From contig JAPFFF010000001.1 of the NCBI GenBank assembly GCA_039105265.1, positions 1,488,001 through 1,552,000 of the forward strand: a stretch of DNA of 64,000 nt. The letters run 5' to 3'. The stretch's first letter is position 1. The number at the start of each line of letters is the position of its first letter. A program made the translations under genes and the position numbers. Below the pieces are notes generated by a model. The model had not been told where the DNA came from, ran no database searches, and saw nothing but the letters and a program-made list of their open reading frames with translations. This document shows positions 29,821-39,485 of this stretch, piece after piece. This stretch comes from Tritrichomonas musculus (Eukaryota; Parabasalia; Tritrichomonadida; Tritrichomonadidae).

Positions 29821-30774
29821 ATGTCAGTTATAAGTAGAATTCAAACAAACTCTCTTAATCCAATAGAATACATATTTTATACAGATATCATTACTAATAA
29901 TGAAGATATATTAGTACAAGAAAAACAAAATGATATATTAAAAGATTTATTGCTTAATCAATATGATGCTGTTAAATATGATGTTGAACTAGAATATAAT
30001 AATCAGTTTATAAAAGATGTATTTACTCTTGTTAATAAATTACCAAAATTATTACAAATATCACAAACAAAACCCATAGAACCTATATTTGATGAAATTG
30101 AAGTACTTAAAACAGATAGTGTTGAAATAAAGAAGTTTATCAGAAAAGTGAATTATGATATGATAGGTTATAATTGTAATCATAATGCAATAAATGAGAA
30201 ATGCGATAAAGTATTCATAAATGTTAATGACTTAATTGAATCTGATGAATATAAAGAATATTGTAACTTTATTAAAAGATGTATGTTAGAAATATACACA
30301 AATATTAAATGGTATGAACATGAAAAGAAGACTTTTACAAGTAAATGTAATAGATGGCAGTATAGTAATATTGAAGGTGTAAGAAGAGAATTATCAAATA
30401 TCAAATCTATTATATTCAAATTAAATGCTAAGATTACTGAAATTAATTCTAAAACAAATAAAAGATGTTCAAGATGTGAAGCTAAACAAAGATTATATGA
30501 TTATTCATTACGTGAAATAGATAGAATGAGAAATGAACAACAAGAACAAGAAGAAATAAATAGAAAATATGATGAAACAGATTATGATATTGAAACATTT
30601 ATGAAAGATAATTATCCTACAATTGAAAGATTTTTATTAAAAGATGTTCAACAAAAATATCACAAAGTATTTGGAATAAAGTTAACATTTGCTGAATTAA
30701 CAGAGAAATTAGAATCTACTAAAAAATGGAAGATAACTAACGTAAGTAGAACATTATATGTTAATAAATTATGA
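29821..30774 (+). CDS. Polinton hypothetical protein, 317 aa
   Basis: I choose ATG at 29821 (MSVISRIQTNSL); the longer frame would need a TTG start inside the upstream repeat module. The protein is acidic in its first third and helical, with a C-x2-C pair (RCSRCEAKQRL) and several more cysteines (CNHN, CDK) that could bind zinc. A coiled region (EIDRMRNEQQEQEEINRKYDE) precedes a C-terminal domain (TFMKDNYPTIERFLLKDVQQKYHKVFG...) suggestive of a small helical DNA-binding fold. No family is recognised. It is bracketed by inverted copies of the CAC/GTG module, which begin right after its stop, so those repeats may be its regulatory or boundary elements. Confidence 0.6.
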   Translation: MSVISRIQTNSLNPIEYIFYTDIITNNEDILVQEKQNDILKDLLLNQYDAVKYDVELEYNNQFIKDVFTLVNKLPKLLQISQTKPIEPIFDEIEVLKTDSVEIKKFIRKVNYDMIGYNCNHNAINEKCDKVFINVNDLIESDEYKEYCNFIKRCMLEIYTNIKWYEHEKKTFTSKCNRWQYSNIEGVRRELSNIKSIIFKLNAKITEINSKTNKRCSRCEAKQRLYDYSLREIDRMRNEQQEQEEINRKYDETDYDIETFMKDNYPTIERFLLKDVQQKYHKVFGIKLTFAELTEKLESTKKWKITNVSRTLYVNKL

Positions 30775-31765
30775 AAGTGACAAAAATATAGTGAAATCTC
30801 ACTACTTCACTTTTGATTAAAAATGTTAATGATATTTTTGTTTTTCATTCTTCAATTAAAAAGAGAATAGTTGTTTTATGAGTTAAATAATTAAAGTGAC
30901 AAAAATATAGTGAAATCTCACTTCTTCACTTTCTGATTAAAAATAAAAATAAAAAATTAAAAAAGTGACATTTATCCACTTATTTTTAAAACCTTCATTT
31001 TTTAGTTTAGGTTAGTAAATCATCATATATAAGGATAATTTAGTTATAAAATATTATTTCATACATCATTTATTTATTTATCATTAATTTAACTTTGAAT
31101 CTTACATATAAATATATATTTATTATTAATTCTATAAAAAGAGACAGTGGACCTAATAAAAAGAATTTAACCATTATTATACATCAATTTAGAAGATTTT
31201 TATAAATGTTTTTATCTTTGTAATTACTAATATAATTATTTTTTATCTTTGCATTTGCAAAGGTAATTATTTTTGATACTTTATTGAATTTTTATCTTTG
31301 CAATTACTATAATAATTATTTTTTTATCTTTGCAAAATCAATGATTTATCATTGAAATTATCTTTGCACTCTCAATTTTGAATGCTTATTGAATTTTTAT
31401 CTTTGCAATTACTAAGATAATTATTTTTTTTATCTTTGCATTTGCAAAAGTAATTATTTTGATACTTTATTGAATTTTTATCTTTGCAATTACTAAGATA
31501 ATTATTTTTTTATCTTTGCAATTACTATAATAATTATTTTGAATACTTAATTGAATTTTTATCTTTGTAATTATAAATAAAAAAATGTTGTCCTTTCTAT
31601 TTTTCGAACCCCGTAACTTTTTATCCATGAAATTACCATTGAGCTAAGTATCAAGTTGAAAATTTAAATATAAATTTAATATAAGTGATAAAAAAATAGT
31701 GAAATCTCACTTCTTCACTTTTTAATGATTTTATTCAACAAAAACAAAAATATGATTGAAGTTTT
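30775..31765. repeat. Non-coding centre of the Polinton: inverted module copies and ATCTTTGCAATTACTA repeats
   Basis: The module seen at 29491 and 29724 recurs here inverted at 30775-30818, 30893-30940 and 31683-31740 (GTGACAAAAATATAGTGAAATCTCAC...). From about 31195 to 31575 a degenerate minisatellite is built on TTTTTATCTTTGCAATTACTA and a TTTGCATTTGCAAA palindrome. No gene is supported. Confidence 0.8.
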
Positions 31766-32377
31766 TTAAATTAAATCATATTGATATTTGAATGTATGAA
31801 TATAGAATGTGGTTGATTTATTATTTATATCTCTTGTATGTATAAATTTGCGACCTCCTTTTACTGTGTTGATATACATAATTCTATAAACATTGTCAGT
31901 TATTTTTTGATAAAATACATCTTCTTCTGTTTCTTCATTATAATAATAATAATATTTGTTTTCTTCAAAATATCTTCTTTCATTCTTAACAACATAATGT
32001 GTTATAACTATTGAATCATCAGGTATATTATCAACAAATACATATTCAACTCCATGTCTTGATGAAGCATTTATGCCATTCTCTGATGCTGAACACCAAC
32101 GAAGATTGCTCAAATGATAATCAGCTCTGTCACGTGAAATATGATCAATGAAAGGAAGATTATCTGGATTAGAGAGAAATTGTTTTGCTATTATTCTATG
32201 CTTCTTAGCATGTTTTCTATTTAAATTTACACGAACATATCCAGTACTTTTATCAATATATTCTTTCACTACATAATGATTATCTTTTCGTCTAATAGTA
32301 TAAGGATAATCATTTAATATTTCATAATCTGGATATTCATTAATAGTAACAAAATCTATAACTCCTCCTTCTGACAT
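31766..32377 (-). CDS. HNH homing-type endonuclease (203 aa) in the Polinton
   Basis: The ATG at 32377 starts a protein with a NUMOD4-like N-terminus (YEILNDYPYTIRRKDNHYV, GYVRVNLNRKHAKKHRIIAKQFL). This runs into the classical HNH core: FIDHISRDRADYHLSNLRWCSASENG (about residues 90-117), with His in DHI and the Asn of SNLRW in the expected places. The C-terminal part is beta-rich and of unknown role. HNH proteins nick or cut DNA. In a Polinton it could be a resident homing endonuclease or a replication/processing nuclease. It follows the repeat-rich centre and precedes the capsid-candidate gene, both on the minus strand. Confidence 0.85.
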   Translation of the reverse strand: MSEGGVIDFVTINEYPDYEILNDYPYTIRRKDNHYVVKEYIDKSTGYVRVNLNRKHAKKHRIIAKQFLSNPDNLPFIDHISRDRADYHLSNLRWCSASENGINASSRHGVEYVFVDNIPDDSIVITHYVVKNERRYFEENKYYYYYNEETEEDVFYQKITDNVYRIMYINTVKGGRKFIHTRDINNKSTTFYIHTFKYQYDLI

Positions 32378-32459
32378 AATATTTGTGTAAATACGAAATA
32401 AAAAAAATAAAAATAAAAATAAAAATAGAATGACAAAATATATGAAATAATTTTGTTGT

Positions 32460-34088
32460 TTAATCCCTAGAGGTCAAATCAAAATTCCCAAGGCGTACTA
32501 GAGGGGGCATACCATTCGGTTGGACTAGTATTGAGATTGAAGAATCAAACAATAAACAAATAAGTGGAGGAGTTTGACAAGCTTCAGCATAAGTTTTGCC
32601 TCCTGTATCTTGAGTTACATTAATTTCAAAGTTAATAGGTGATAAAGAGGTTAATCCTTGTTGATAAGTATTATCTGTTTCAGTAGGAAGTCCAATAAAG
32701 AAACTACTCTTATCATTAGAATAATTACCCTTTGAATAGCTAAATATTGGTTTATTAGATAAATCTCTATGACAATGAGTTAAACTGTTTACAACCTCTT
32801 TATTGAATCCACTTTGTCCACCATTCATATTCATAGCATTTTGGCAATATTCTAGAAATTCAGGATACTCATCAGTAGTGCCAAAAGGTTTTGCAGGAAT
32901 ATTCCCGTATCCGCCACAATTTAATTGAAATGATTTAAAGTTTGGATTCTTAAAATAAGTATGATGAGTATGTTTAACAGGAAATAATAAGAAAATTGAA
33001 TCAACAAATCTAGGAGTAATTGTACAAGTAGATTTACTATTTGCATTTTTTAATGGATTAGTTGTCGTGTAAACAGATAAAGTTTGAGTAGGAAAAGTAA
33101 GTGGATGAGTAGGATCAGCATATCTTTGTACAAGACTAGAATAAATATTATCTTCAATACCAAAACAAGGAATAATAGATGAACATTCAGTAACAGCATA
33201 TTTAACGACTTGAAATGTTCTTTCATTTGGTTGATATGTTGTTATTCCATTACTAGCTGCTGTTGCTTTTTCAGTATACATAGTAATCGGTTCACCAATA
33301 GGGATAAACTCATTATTAATGTCTTCAAATACATATTTACAATTAACACTATGATCATGTTCAAATGCTTTTCCAGGACCAAGAGGACAACAAACCATAC
33401 CAGTACAAGAAAAGAATAATCTGAGTTCTATTTTACCTGCAAATGCTGGAAGATATTTAATATTAGATAATGGTAAGAATCTTCTTAAATCAATTTTGAG
33501 ATGAATTTTATATGTTTGATCAGTCCATTTTTTACTATCTTTTTCTTTCCAATCAACAATGAATCCTGTTCTGCTTCCTGATTGATTATTCCATATATCT
33601 TTATGTCTAGCTTTTGAATAAATATCAGCTCTCTTTGTTGTTTCATTAGCACAACAAGCTGTTAAGAATGATTCTTCACAACCAAAGTTCTGAGTATATA
33701 TAGTTATTCCATTAGCTACTATTTCATATTTCTCAACAGCATCTCTAGCATCCTTAAATCCAAACCAAACTTTATTTAAAAGATATTTATTTTCTGCATC
33801 TGCTGCTTCAACAGTCTCTCCTGCTGTTTCTCTAATCATAACTTCCATGTCAGCTCTTATAAAACCATTATATATATCAGCTGTATTATTTGTATTTGGT
33901 GATATAATTACACTTGTATAAGAACCTTGAGGAATTGTAGGTGAAGGAGAATAAGATGTTTGAGGATTAATTGTATATTGTTTATTTGTATCTGATAAAG
34001 CTATACAATTATCAACTATATCAAAGTAACTAGCTATTTGAGTACATGTTTCACTTGAAGTCCTAAGCTCAATTTCTGGATTTAACAT
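32460..34088 (-). CDS. Polinton major capsid protein candidate (542 aa)
   Basis: ATG at 34088 gives MLNPEIELRTSSETC. The length, beta-rich composition, absence of signal or membrane segments, and position in the block with ATPase and integrase fit the Polinton major capsid protein, a double jelly roll. Segments such as FIVDWKEKDSKKWTDQTYKIHLKIDLRRFLPLSN and AFAGKIELRLFF alternate hydrophobic and polar residues as strands do. There are many cysteines (CTQIASYF, ACCANETT, CTGMVCCPLG). The assignment rests on size, composition and context; a structure prediction showing two jelly rolls would confirm it. Confidence 0.6.
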   Translation of the reverse strand: MLNPEIELRTSSETCTQIASYFDIVDNCIALSDTNKQYTINPQTSYSPSPTIPQGSYTSVIISPNTNNTADIYNGFIRADMEVMIRETAGETVEAADAENKYLLNKVWFGFKDARDAVEKYEIVANGITIYTQNFGCEESFLTACCANETTKRADIYSKARHKDIWNNQSGSRTGFIVDWKEKDSKKWTDQTYKIHLKIDLRRFLPLSNIKYLPAFAGKIELRLFFSCTGMVCCPLGPGKAFEHDHSVNCKYVFEDINNEFIPIGEPITMYTEKATAASNGITTYQPNERTFQVVKYAVTECSSIIPCFGIEDNIYSSLVQRYADPTHPLTFPTQTLSVYTTTNPLKNANSKSTCTITPRFVDSIFLLFPVKHTHHTYFKNPNFKSFQLNCGGYGNIPAKPFGTTDEYPEFLEYCQNAMNMNGGQSGFNKEVVNSLTHCHRDLSNKPIFSYSKGNYSNDKSSFFIGLPTETDNTYQQGLTSLSPINFEINVTQDTGGKTYAEACQTPPLICLLFDSSISILVQPNGMPPLVRLGNFDLTSRD

Positions 34089-34118
34089 ATTCTTTTAGAA
34101 AAAATAAAAAATGTGTTT

Positions 34119-34763
34119 TTAATATATTATGTCAGAGAATATATTATTTCTTCTTCTCATAATAGGTTGTGGTCGTGGAGTTATTTGTTCTTCACTTGAG
34201 CCGTCATCTGATTCTTCTATTTGATTAGGTTCTTGTTTATATTGAGGCTGAGTATACTGATAAAAATTTTTATGTTGTTTATTCATTTCCTTATGAAATA
34301 CTTCTTTCATCATCTTCTTTTGTTCTTTCTTTTCTCTTTCACTTTTTATTTCTTCACCTAATAATTTTAATTGATTTAATATCTCTATATTTATTGTTGG
34401 ATCATATACTGATTTAGGTTTATATATTTTTGGTTGTTCTACCTCACTCAAGTCGAGCTTTCGTGAGACGTCATCAATTATGGTTTTGGGTTTAGGTTTA
34501 GATATTTTAGGTTGTTGTTCTTCTATTATATTATTATCTTCAATTATTGGTTTAGGTTGTTCTATTTTATTATCTTCTATTATGGGTTTAGCTTCTTCAC
34601 TCTTATCTTCACTCTTATCTTCTATTAAAGGTTGTTTCCTTGGTCTTACTATATACTTTCCCTCTTTTTTGCAAGGAAATACTTCATATTCAGGATCGTC
34701 TCTTCCATTAATCCACTTTTGTATAACTTGCAATCTCTTACTTTGTGGAACTCTTTTGCTCAT
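34119..34763 (-). CDS. Polinton disordered proline/lysine/glutamate-rich protein (214 aa)
   Basis: ATG at 34763 begins MSKRVPQSKRLQVIQKW. The first 50 residues look folded; the rest is dominated by repeats of the PKPIIEDNxIEQP type and an acidic/basic helix (EEIKSEREKKEQKKMMKEVFHKEMNKQ). No family is recognised. Low-complexity proteins in this position may act as scaffolds or cores in Polintons and adenovirus-like systems; this is inference. Confidence 0.55.
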   Translation of the reverse strand: MSKRVPQSKRLQVIQKWINGRDDPEYEVFPCKKEGKYIVRPRKQPLIEDKSEDKSEEAKPIIEDNKIEQPKPIIEDNNIIEEQQPKISKPKPKTIIDDVSRKLDLSEVEQPKIYKPKSVYDPTINIEILNQLKLLGEEIKSEREKKEQKKMMKEVFHKEMNKQHKNFYQYTQPQYKQEPNQIEESDDGSSEEQITPRPQPIMRRRNNIFSDIIY

Positions 34764-34887
34764 TTTGATTGAGCTTAAAAATGATTAAATTTGTTTGATA
34801 TAGTATGTTTTTGTTTATTTTTACTTTTTTGATTTTTTTGATTTCTTTCTTCTTCTCTGTTTTGTTCTCGCTATATGAGCTTCAGCT

Positions 34888-35361
34888 TCATATCGGGCCG
34901 AGCCCTACATATTTACTTCTATTCTGATATATTTTATAAGCAGTTGGCTTCCTTGAATAATGAATCCTAGGGAAATCTTCATAACCTATATTACTACCTA
35001 ACGGATTAGGTTGTCTTTCTGCTATTGTTTTTTGTAATGCTGCTTTTACTTCTCCTTCTCTTATTCCACTTGCTAATGTAGATAATCCTTTTCCTATACC
35101 TATTGCTGTAGGATTAGCTGTAATCGCTCCAAAACCTTGTGCTGCACCTCCTATTGTATTTAATATAGGTGCTTTATTTTTCCAAGCCCATTTCCCTACT
35201 TTACCAACTGTACTATCTCCAACAAATTTACTAGCTTTTCCAACTCCTGATTTAACTGTATTCCATGTTTTATTTATAAATTTACCTAAAAATCCACCAT
35301 TAGAATTTTGTTTTGAAGATGGTTCAATTCTATCAGTATCAGAAACTGTTTCCATTGTCAT
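34888..35361 (-). CDS. Polinton small glycine-rich amphipathic virion protein candidate (157 aa)
   Basis: ATG at 35361 begins MTMETVSDTD. A central region rich in Gly, Ala and Lys (GGFLGKFINKTWNTVKSGVGKASKFVGDSTVG, then ILNTIGGAAQGFGAITANP) looks like amphipathic helices that can touch membranes. Adenovirus protein VI and similar minor virion proteins have this character, so a virion-internal or membrane-active role is plausible, though unproven. It sits between the low-complexity protein and the packaging ATPase. Confidence 0.55.
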   Translation of the reverse strand: MTMETVSDTDRIEPSSKQNSNGGFLGKFINKTWNTVKSGVGKASKFVGDSTVGKVGKWAWKNKAPILNTIGGAAQGFGAITANPTAIGIGKGLSTLASGIREGEVKAALQKTIAERQPNPLGSNIGYEDFPRIHYSRKPTAYKIYQNRSKYVGLGPI

Positions 35362-35378
35362 TTATTTTATAATTAAAA

Positions 35379-36236
35379 CTAACTTTCAAAGTAATATTTG
35401 TTAGCGGTTATATTGCAAATAAATTTATCGTGTAACTCTCTATGTTGTAAGTATTCTTTTACCGTCTTCTTGATATTTAGATTGTTATTTGTTTGCTGTA
35501 ATAATGATGTGAAATCTTCTTCTGAATAACCACTATAGCATATGATATCTGTAGCCATTCTCTTCGCATTTATATGTACAAATCTAATTGTTTGAATAGC
35601 CATAATACAAGTTATATTATAATGTCTTGTTTTAGTCAGCAATCTTAAAAATTCAGTATTATTATGTGTTAATAAATCACTTCCTGCACAATCATCTAAT
35701 ATTATTAAAGTATTATAAGGATAAGAAGAGGTTTGATATTTAACTAACTTATTTGCGATATAAACTATTCTATCATCTATTTCTTGTAATGAATGTTTAT
35801 TTATTAGTCTTTGCATTTCTTCATTCACTTCTTTCATTTTAGATAATACATGTTTAACCATAGCATAATATTTAATCTTTCTTTTTAAATGTTTTCTTAA
35901 ATAATCCATTAACTCTGTTTCGTTTACATATATTATAGGTGTTTTTACTTCTTTACTCATTGCTTCTGCTGTTTTATCTGCTTTACCACTCGATGAACAA
36001 AATATAATTTTATGATAATAAGGGTGTTTAAATAATCTTTCTGTTATTAGTATGTGCTTAAATATAAAATATGATTTACCACTTCCTGGACGTCCTATTA
36101 AAAAGTAAATTCCATTAGTACTAAAAGGATATAAAGGATGTAAAGGTTTAATTAATGCTCCTTCTATCTCTTTCTGATTCTTTCTCATTGTCTTTTGTAT
36201 TAATGATTCTACTTCTTTCATTATTTGTTTAGACAT
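35379..36236 (-). CDS. Polinton genome-packaging ATPase (A32/FtsK-HerA type)
   Basis: ATG at 36236. Walker A is GRPGSGKS (about residues 48-55) and Walker B is TLIILDDCAGSDLL (about 178-191), followed by a sensor-like TKTRHYNITCIMAIQ. The order and length (285 aa) match the A32-like packaging ATPases of Polintons, virophages and nucleocytoplasmic large DNA viruses, which pump the genome into a capsid. Its presence argues that the element is or was packaged. It is co-directional with the integrase. Confidence 0.93.
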   Translation of the reverse strand: MSKQIMKEVESLIQKTMRKNQKEIEGALIKPLHPLYPFSTNGIYFLIGRPGSGKSYFIFKHILITERLFKHPYYHKIIFCSSSGKADKTAEAMSKEVKTPIIYVNETELMDYLRKHLKRKIKYYAMVKHVLSKMKEVNEEMQRLINKHSLQEIDDRIVYIANKLVKYQTSSYPYNTLIILDDCAGSDLLTHNNTEFLRLLTKTRHYNITCIMAIQTIRFVHINAKRMATDIICYSGYSEEDFTSLLQQTNNNLNIKKTVKEYLQHRELHDKFICNITANKYYFES

Positions 36237-36258
36237 TTTATTTGTATTAAATCTATTT

Positions 36259-37344
36259 TTATATCCACTTTCTTATTCCATTTGGTATATTTCGTTTCTT
36301 TGACCAAAAATCAATTTCTATATTAGATAACTTAGTTGGTGCTCCTTCTCTTAGATTTTTAGCAGGAATTACATCTTCTGTACCTTCACTATATTTAATT
36401 TTATATTTATTCTTTTGTGTATCATAAGAAATAATTTTATCTACTATACCTCTCTTTCCGCCTTTTAATGTTTGTGCTATATTTTTATTTGTTGTTTTAA
36501 TTAATCTATAACCTGGTAACTTATCTATTGATTCATCTTTTGACTTAATTATAAATTGATTACCTGCTTTAGAATCTACAATATAAGCTTCTTTACTAAC
36601 TTTATTTCTTCGTTTTGCAAATGGTTCTTTAGCTTGAATAATTCTTACTCTGTCATTAGGTTTAAAATCATATGGATTATTATGTGATTTTGTTTTTACA
36701 TATTCTTTTTCATCTTCTTTAGTCATTTCGTTAGGTATTTTATAATTTAATGATCTATGAGGTGAATTATTATATGAATCTATTAAATCTTTCATCTCTT
36801 TTTCATTTATATATCTATTCTCACCTATCATATCTCTTATAGTTCGCATAAATCTATTAATAATACCTAATACATTATGATTATTATCTTCTGTTGTTGT
36901 ATAAACAATATTATTAGTTTTCATTATTTGAAGTACATCATTAGATAAATATGCAGCATCCTGATCTGATGTAATAGAGTATACTTCTTTCTCATCCTCC
37001 AAAAATTTATTAAGTGCTTTTGCTACTTCTTTTGCTCCTTTACCTTTCATTGGATAGCAATATGCTTTTCTAGTATTGATATTAATCAACATTAGATAAT
37101 TTAATCCATCTTTTGTTTTATCATTAATGAAAGTGTCCATTTGATAACCTCCTGTATGTTTCGAATATATATTCATGAACTTAGCTTTAGGTACCTTAAC
37201 ATCATGTACTATCTTCTTTAAATAATCTAGTGCTTCTTCTTCAGTAAAACCATATCTCTTAGCTAATGGAACAAATTTTGATGATGATTTCCATGGATAA
37301 TAAGAATGAAGCTCTCTAATTGTCTTAAAATATTTTTTATTCAT
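36259..37344 (-). CDS. Polinton integrase (retroviral-type DDE, with chromo-like C-terminus)
   Basis: ATG at 37344. The catalytic core has GGYQMDTFIND, TSDQDAAYLS and a helix with RFMRTIRDMIGEN, and a PHRSLNYKIPNEM segment typical of rve-fold integrases. After a linker with a basic DNA-binding patch comes a small beta-barrel-like C-terminal domain (GIVDKIISYDTQKNKYKIKYSEGTEDVI), like the chromodomain or SH3-type tails of Polinton and retrotransposon integrases. The enzyme inserts the element and makes the short target duplication seen here. It is 361 aa, normal for the family. Confidence 0.9.
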   Translation of the reverse strand: MNKKYFKTIRELHSYYPWKSSSKFVPLAKRYGFTEEEALDYLKKIVHDVKVPKAKFMNIYSKHTGGYQMDTFINDKTKDGLNYLMLININTRKAYCYPMKGKGAKEVAKALNKFLEDEKEVYSITSDQDAAYLSNDVLQIMKTNNIVYTTTEDNNHNVLGIINRFMRTIRDMIGENRYINEKEMKDLIDSYNNSPHRSLNYKIPNEMTKEDEKEYVKTKSHNNPYDFKPNDRVRIIQAKEPFAKRRNKVSKEAYIVDSKAGNQFIIKSKDESIDKLPGYRLIKTTNKNIAQTLKGGKRGIVDKIISYDTQKNKYKIKYSEGTEDVIPAKNLREGAPTKLSNIEIDFWSKKRNIPNGIRKWI

Positions 37345-37363
37345 TTTAATCGTTTTAATAGTT

Positions 37364-38647
37364 TTAAATGTAAAGCATCTTCTTAAATGGTAAGAATATC
37401 ATTTCAATAATAAATGATTCATTTAAAGGGACTGAAACTGGGATCTTATTATGTCGACCTGAATAAAACTCAACCCAAAATCTTTGATCTGTCGAATTAA
37501 GTTTGAAGTATTTAATAGGGTTAAAATAGATTTGACTATTACCTAAATATCCTTTATTTGATTCTTCTGCTATTGATGAATATAATTTACATGAATGTCT
37601 ATCCCATACATAATCAAACTTTAATTCTCTTAACCACTTCCCTTCATAACCCACAATATTACCTTTTTTATCTATAATAGGTTTATTCATATCTAAGTAT
37701 TTAGCAGGATTATTCTGATATGCATTTATTCCAATATTAAATACATCAACAAAATCATATTTTTGATCAATTGTGTTATCTTGTACTCCATTTATAACAG
37801 ATCTAGGATAAAAAGATATAGAAATATCTACATAATATATTAAATTATTTTTGGCCATTACTCCGTATTGATCTGAATCGTATCTATTTGTTATTGCATA
37901 TATTTCTTGAACTCGCTTTAAATTTTGATAATCATAATATCCATCTAATTGTAAATCTAATCTATTGAATGTAGGTTTACCTACTGTTTGTTTCTCTTTT
38001 TTTATTTTTTCTATTTCTTTATTTTTTTCTTCCATCTCTGTTTTTAATTTTTTAGCTTGTTCTGTCATTTGTGCTTTAGTGTTAGCATCTGTTTCATTTT
38101 CAATTAATACCATAAGATCTATATATTTATTAGTTGATTCATCTATATGCTTTTCTAACATCTCAATCTTTCTATCCATAATCTTGATTTCTGTTTTAAT
38201 AGATGATTCGATTGAAGAATTATAAGCTTTAAACCCATCATTTATTAACGGCATTAAACCATTCCAAAAATCTCTAAAATAACCGTATGATTCCATCCAT
38301 GTTATAACATTAGTACTCCATTCACTTTTTCTATTTTCAGGTATTAATTCATAAATCTCATCATCTGTTTTGTTTTTATTTTCTACTTTCTCTTTTAATT
38401 CGTTATAATTACTTCTATAATATTTTCTTAATTTAATCGTATATACCATCTTTCTTCTTCTTGCTATCATCCATATACTTCTTACTCCGATAATTGATTC
38501 TCCTCTATTTGATGTAACCCAATCTTGAGGAAAATTAAAGTAATATCGATTAGGCTTATTAGGATCTTGTTCTCCATCTTCTAAAAAGTAAGCATATTCT
38601 ATTGGTATTGGTGTTTGTTCTTGAATAGGGTTTAGTGTAGGATACAT
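37364..38647 (-). CDS. Polinton protein of 427 aa with central coiled coil, virion-type candidate
   Basis: ATG at 38647, just inside the right TIR. The N-terminal part (YYFNFPQDWVTSN...IGVRSIWMIARRRKMVYTIKLRKYY) and the C-terminal part (FWVEFYSGRHNKIPVSVPLNESFIIEMIFLPFKKM) look beta-rich and could form one jelly-roll-like domain. They are separated by a long helical insertion (IKIMDRKIEMLEKHIDESTNKYIDL...KEIEKIKKEKQ). No family is recognised. A minor capsid or penton-associated role is one possibility. It is the outermost gene on the right and transcribes inward from the TIR. Confidence 0.65.
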   Translation of the reverse strand: MYPTLNPIQEQTPIPIEYAYFLEDGEQDPNKPNRYYFNFPQDWVTSNRGESIIGVRSIWMIARRRKMVYTIKLRKYYRSNYNELKEKVENKNKTDDEIYELIPENRKSEWSTNVITWMESYGYFRDFWNGLMPLINDGFKAYNSSIESSIKTEIKIMDRKIEMLEKHIDESTNKYIDLMVLIENETDANTKAQMTEQAKKLKTEMEEKNKEIEKIKKEKQTVGKPTFNRLDLQLDGYYDYQNLKRVQEIYAITNRYDSDQYGVMAKNNLIYYVDISISFYPRSVINGVQDNTIDQKYDFVDVFNIGINAYQNNPAKYLDMNKPIIDKKGNIVGYEGKWLRELKFDYVWDRHSCKLYSSIAEESNKGYLGNSQIYFNPIKYFKLNSTDQRFWVEFYSGRHNKIPVSVPLNESFIIEMIFLPFKKMLYI

Positions 38648-38658
38648 TTCAATATTAA

Positions 38659-38962
38659 TAAAGTATCATTTTCATTTATTATTTTTCATTTATTATTTAT
38701 TATTTTTGTATTGTCATTTTTTTATTTTACATTTACTTTTTACTTTTTTTTTTTTTTTTTATTTTTTATTTTCAATATGAAGTAAGTTAATTTTAAGATT
38801 AACTTTTAATTAACTTGTGATATTATTAACTTTTTGATATCATAAGTTTTTGAAATGATATTTGGTCATTTCAGTTAGCGCGAACTAGCAGCTGAAGGAG
38901 AGCTGGGGGAGCGAGTGGTTAGGCTGGGCGAAGGCACAGAGCACAGCCTAACGTTAACTACT
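38659..38962 (-). repeat. Polinton right terminal inverted repeat (304 bp)
   Basis: This is the inverse of 13652-14037; it is shorter because the inner AATAATAAATGAAAA-type minisatellite has fewer units and the A/T tract differs in length. Target duplication TATGA follows at 38963-38967. Confidence 0.95.
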
Positions 38963-39485
38963 TATGATGCTTATTCAAAAATTGGTATTATTTTTAGCCA
39001 AAAAATATTTGAATATATGAACGAAAACCATTATCAAAATTAGTATTTGAATAATGAAAATTAGTCGAATTTCTCCTTAAATTTAGATATTTTAATAATT
39101 TTATTGATAATATAAAAATATATAAACATATATATATTTTTAATAAAATAATTAAAATAAATAATCTTCAATACAAATCAAGATAAAAATCTTTTTAAAA
39201 AAGGTGATGTGAAAACATTTTTTTGTCCAAAAATATTTTTTTGTCAACCAACTAAAAATCGTTTAATTTGACCACTTTTTGAATTATTTTTATACTTTGA
39301 TATTTTTCTTTCATTTGTCGATAAATCGATTTATTTCTTTGTATTTAAACCACTTCTATAAAACATGTAAAAACGTTTAGAATTTAAATTCGTACGTTAG
39401 TTCTGAAAAGTTAAACTTTTTGATAACTTGGATTTTTAAAACATGAATAATGTTTTTCTCCTACGATAGATTTTTTTTTGGTCTA

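Larger units (their letters stand above)
13652..38962. mobile_element. Polinton/Maverick element, appears whole (25.3 kb)
   Basis: The ends are AGTAGTTAACG...CGTTAACTACT, the 5' AG terminus typical of Polintons. Terminal inverted repeats are identical apart from tract lengths, and a 5-bp target duplication TATGA flanks the element (13647-13651 and 38963-38967). It encodes a protein-primed family B DNA polymerase, retroviral-type integrase, A32/FtsK-like packaging ATPase, candidate capsid proteins, an HNH endonuclease and about ten other proteins. The main frames are open, so it looks whole and young. The gene set is typical of Polintons, considered virus-derived or virus-like self-synthesising transposons. 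I did not recognise a separate adenovirus-type protease gene. Confidence 0.96.

Noticed and set aside
31585-31665. tRNA-like sequence on the minus strand
   Set aside because: TAGCTCAATGG and GGTTCGA resemble A and B boxes, but spacing is about 8 nt short and no acceptor, D or T stem can be formed.
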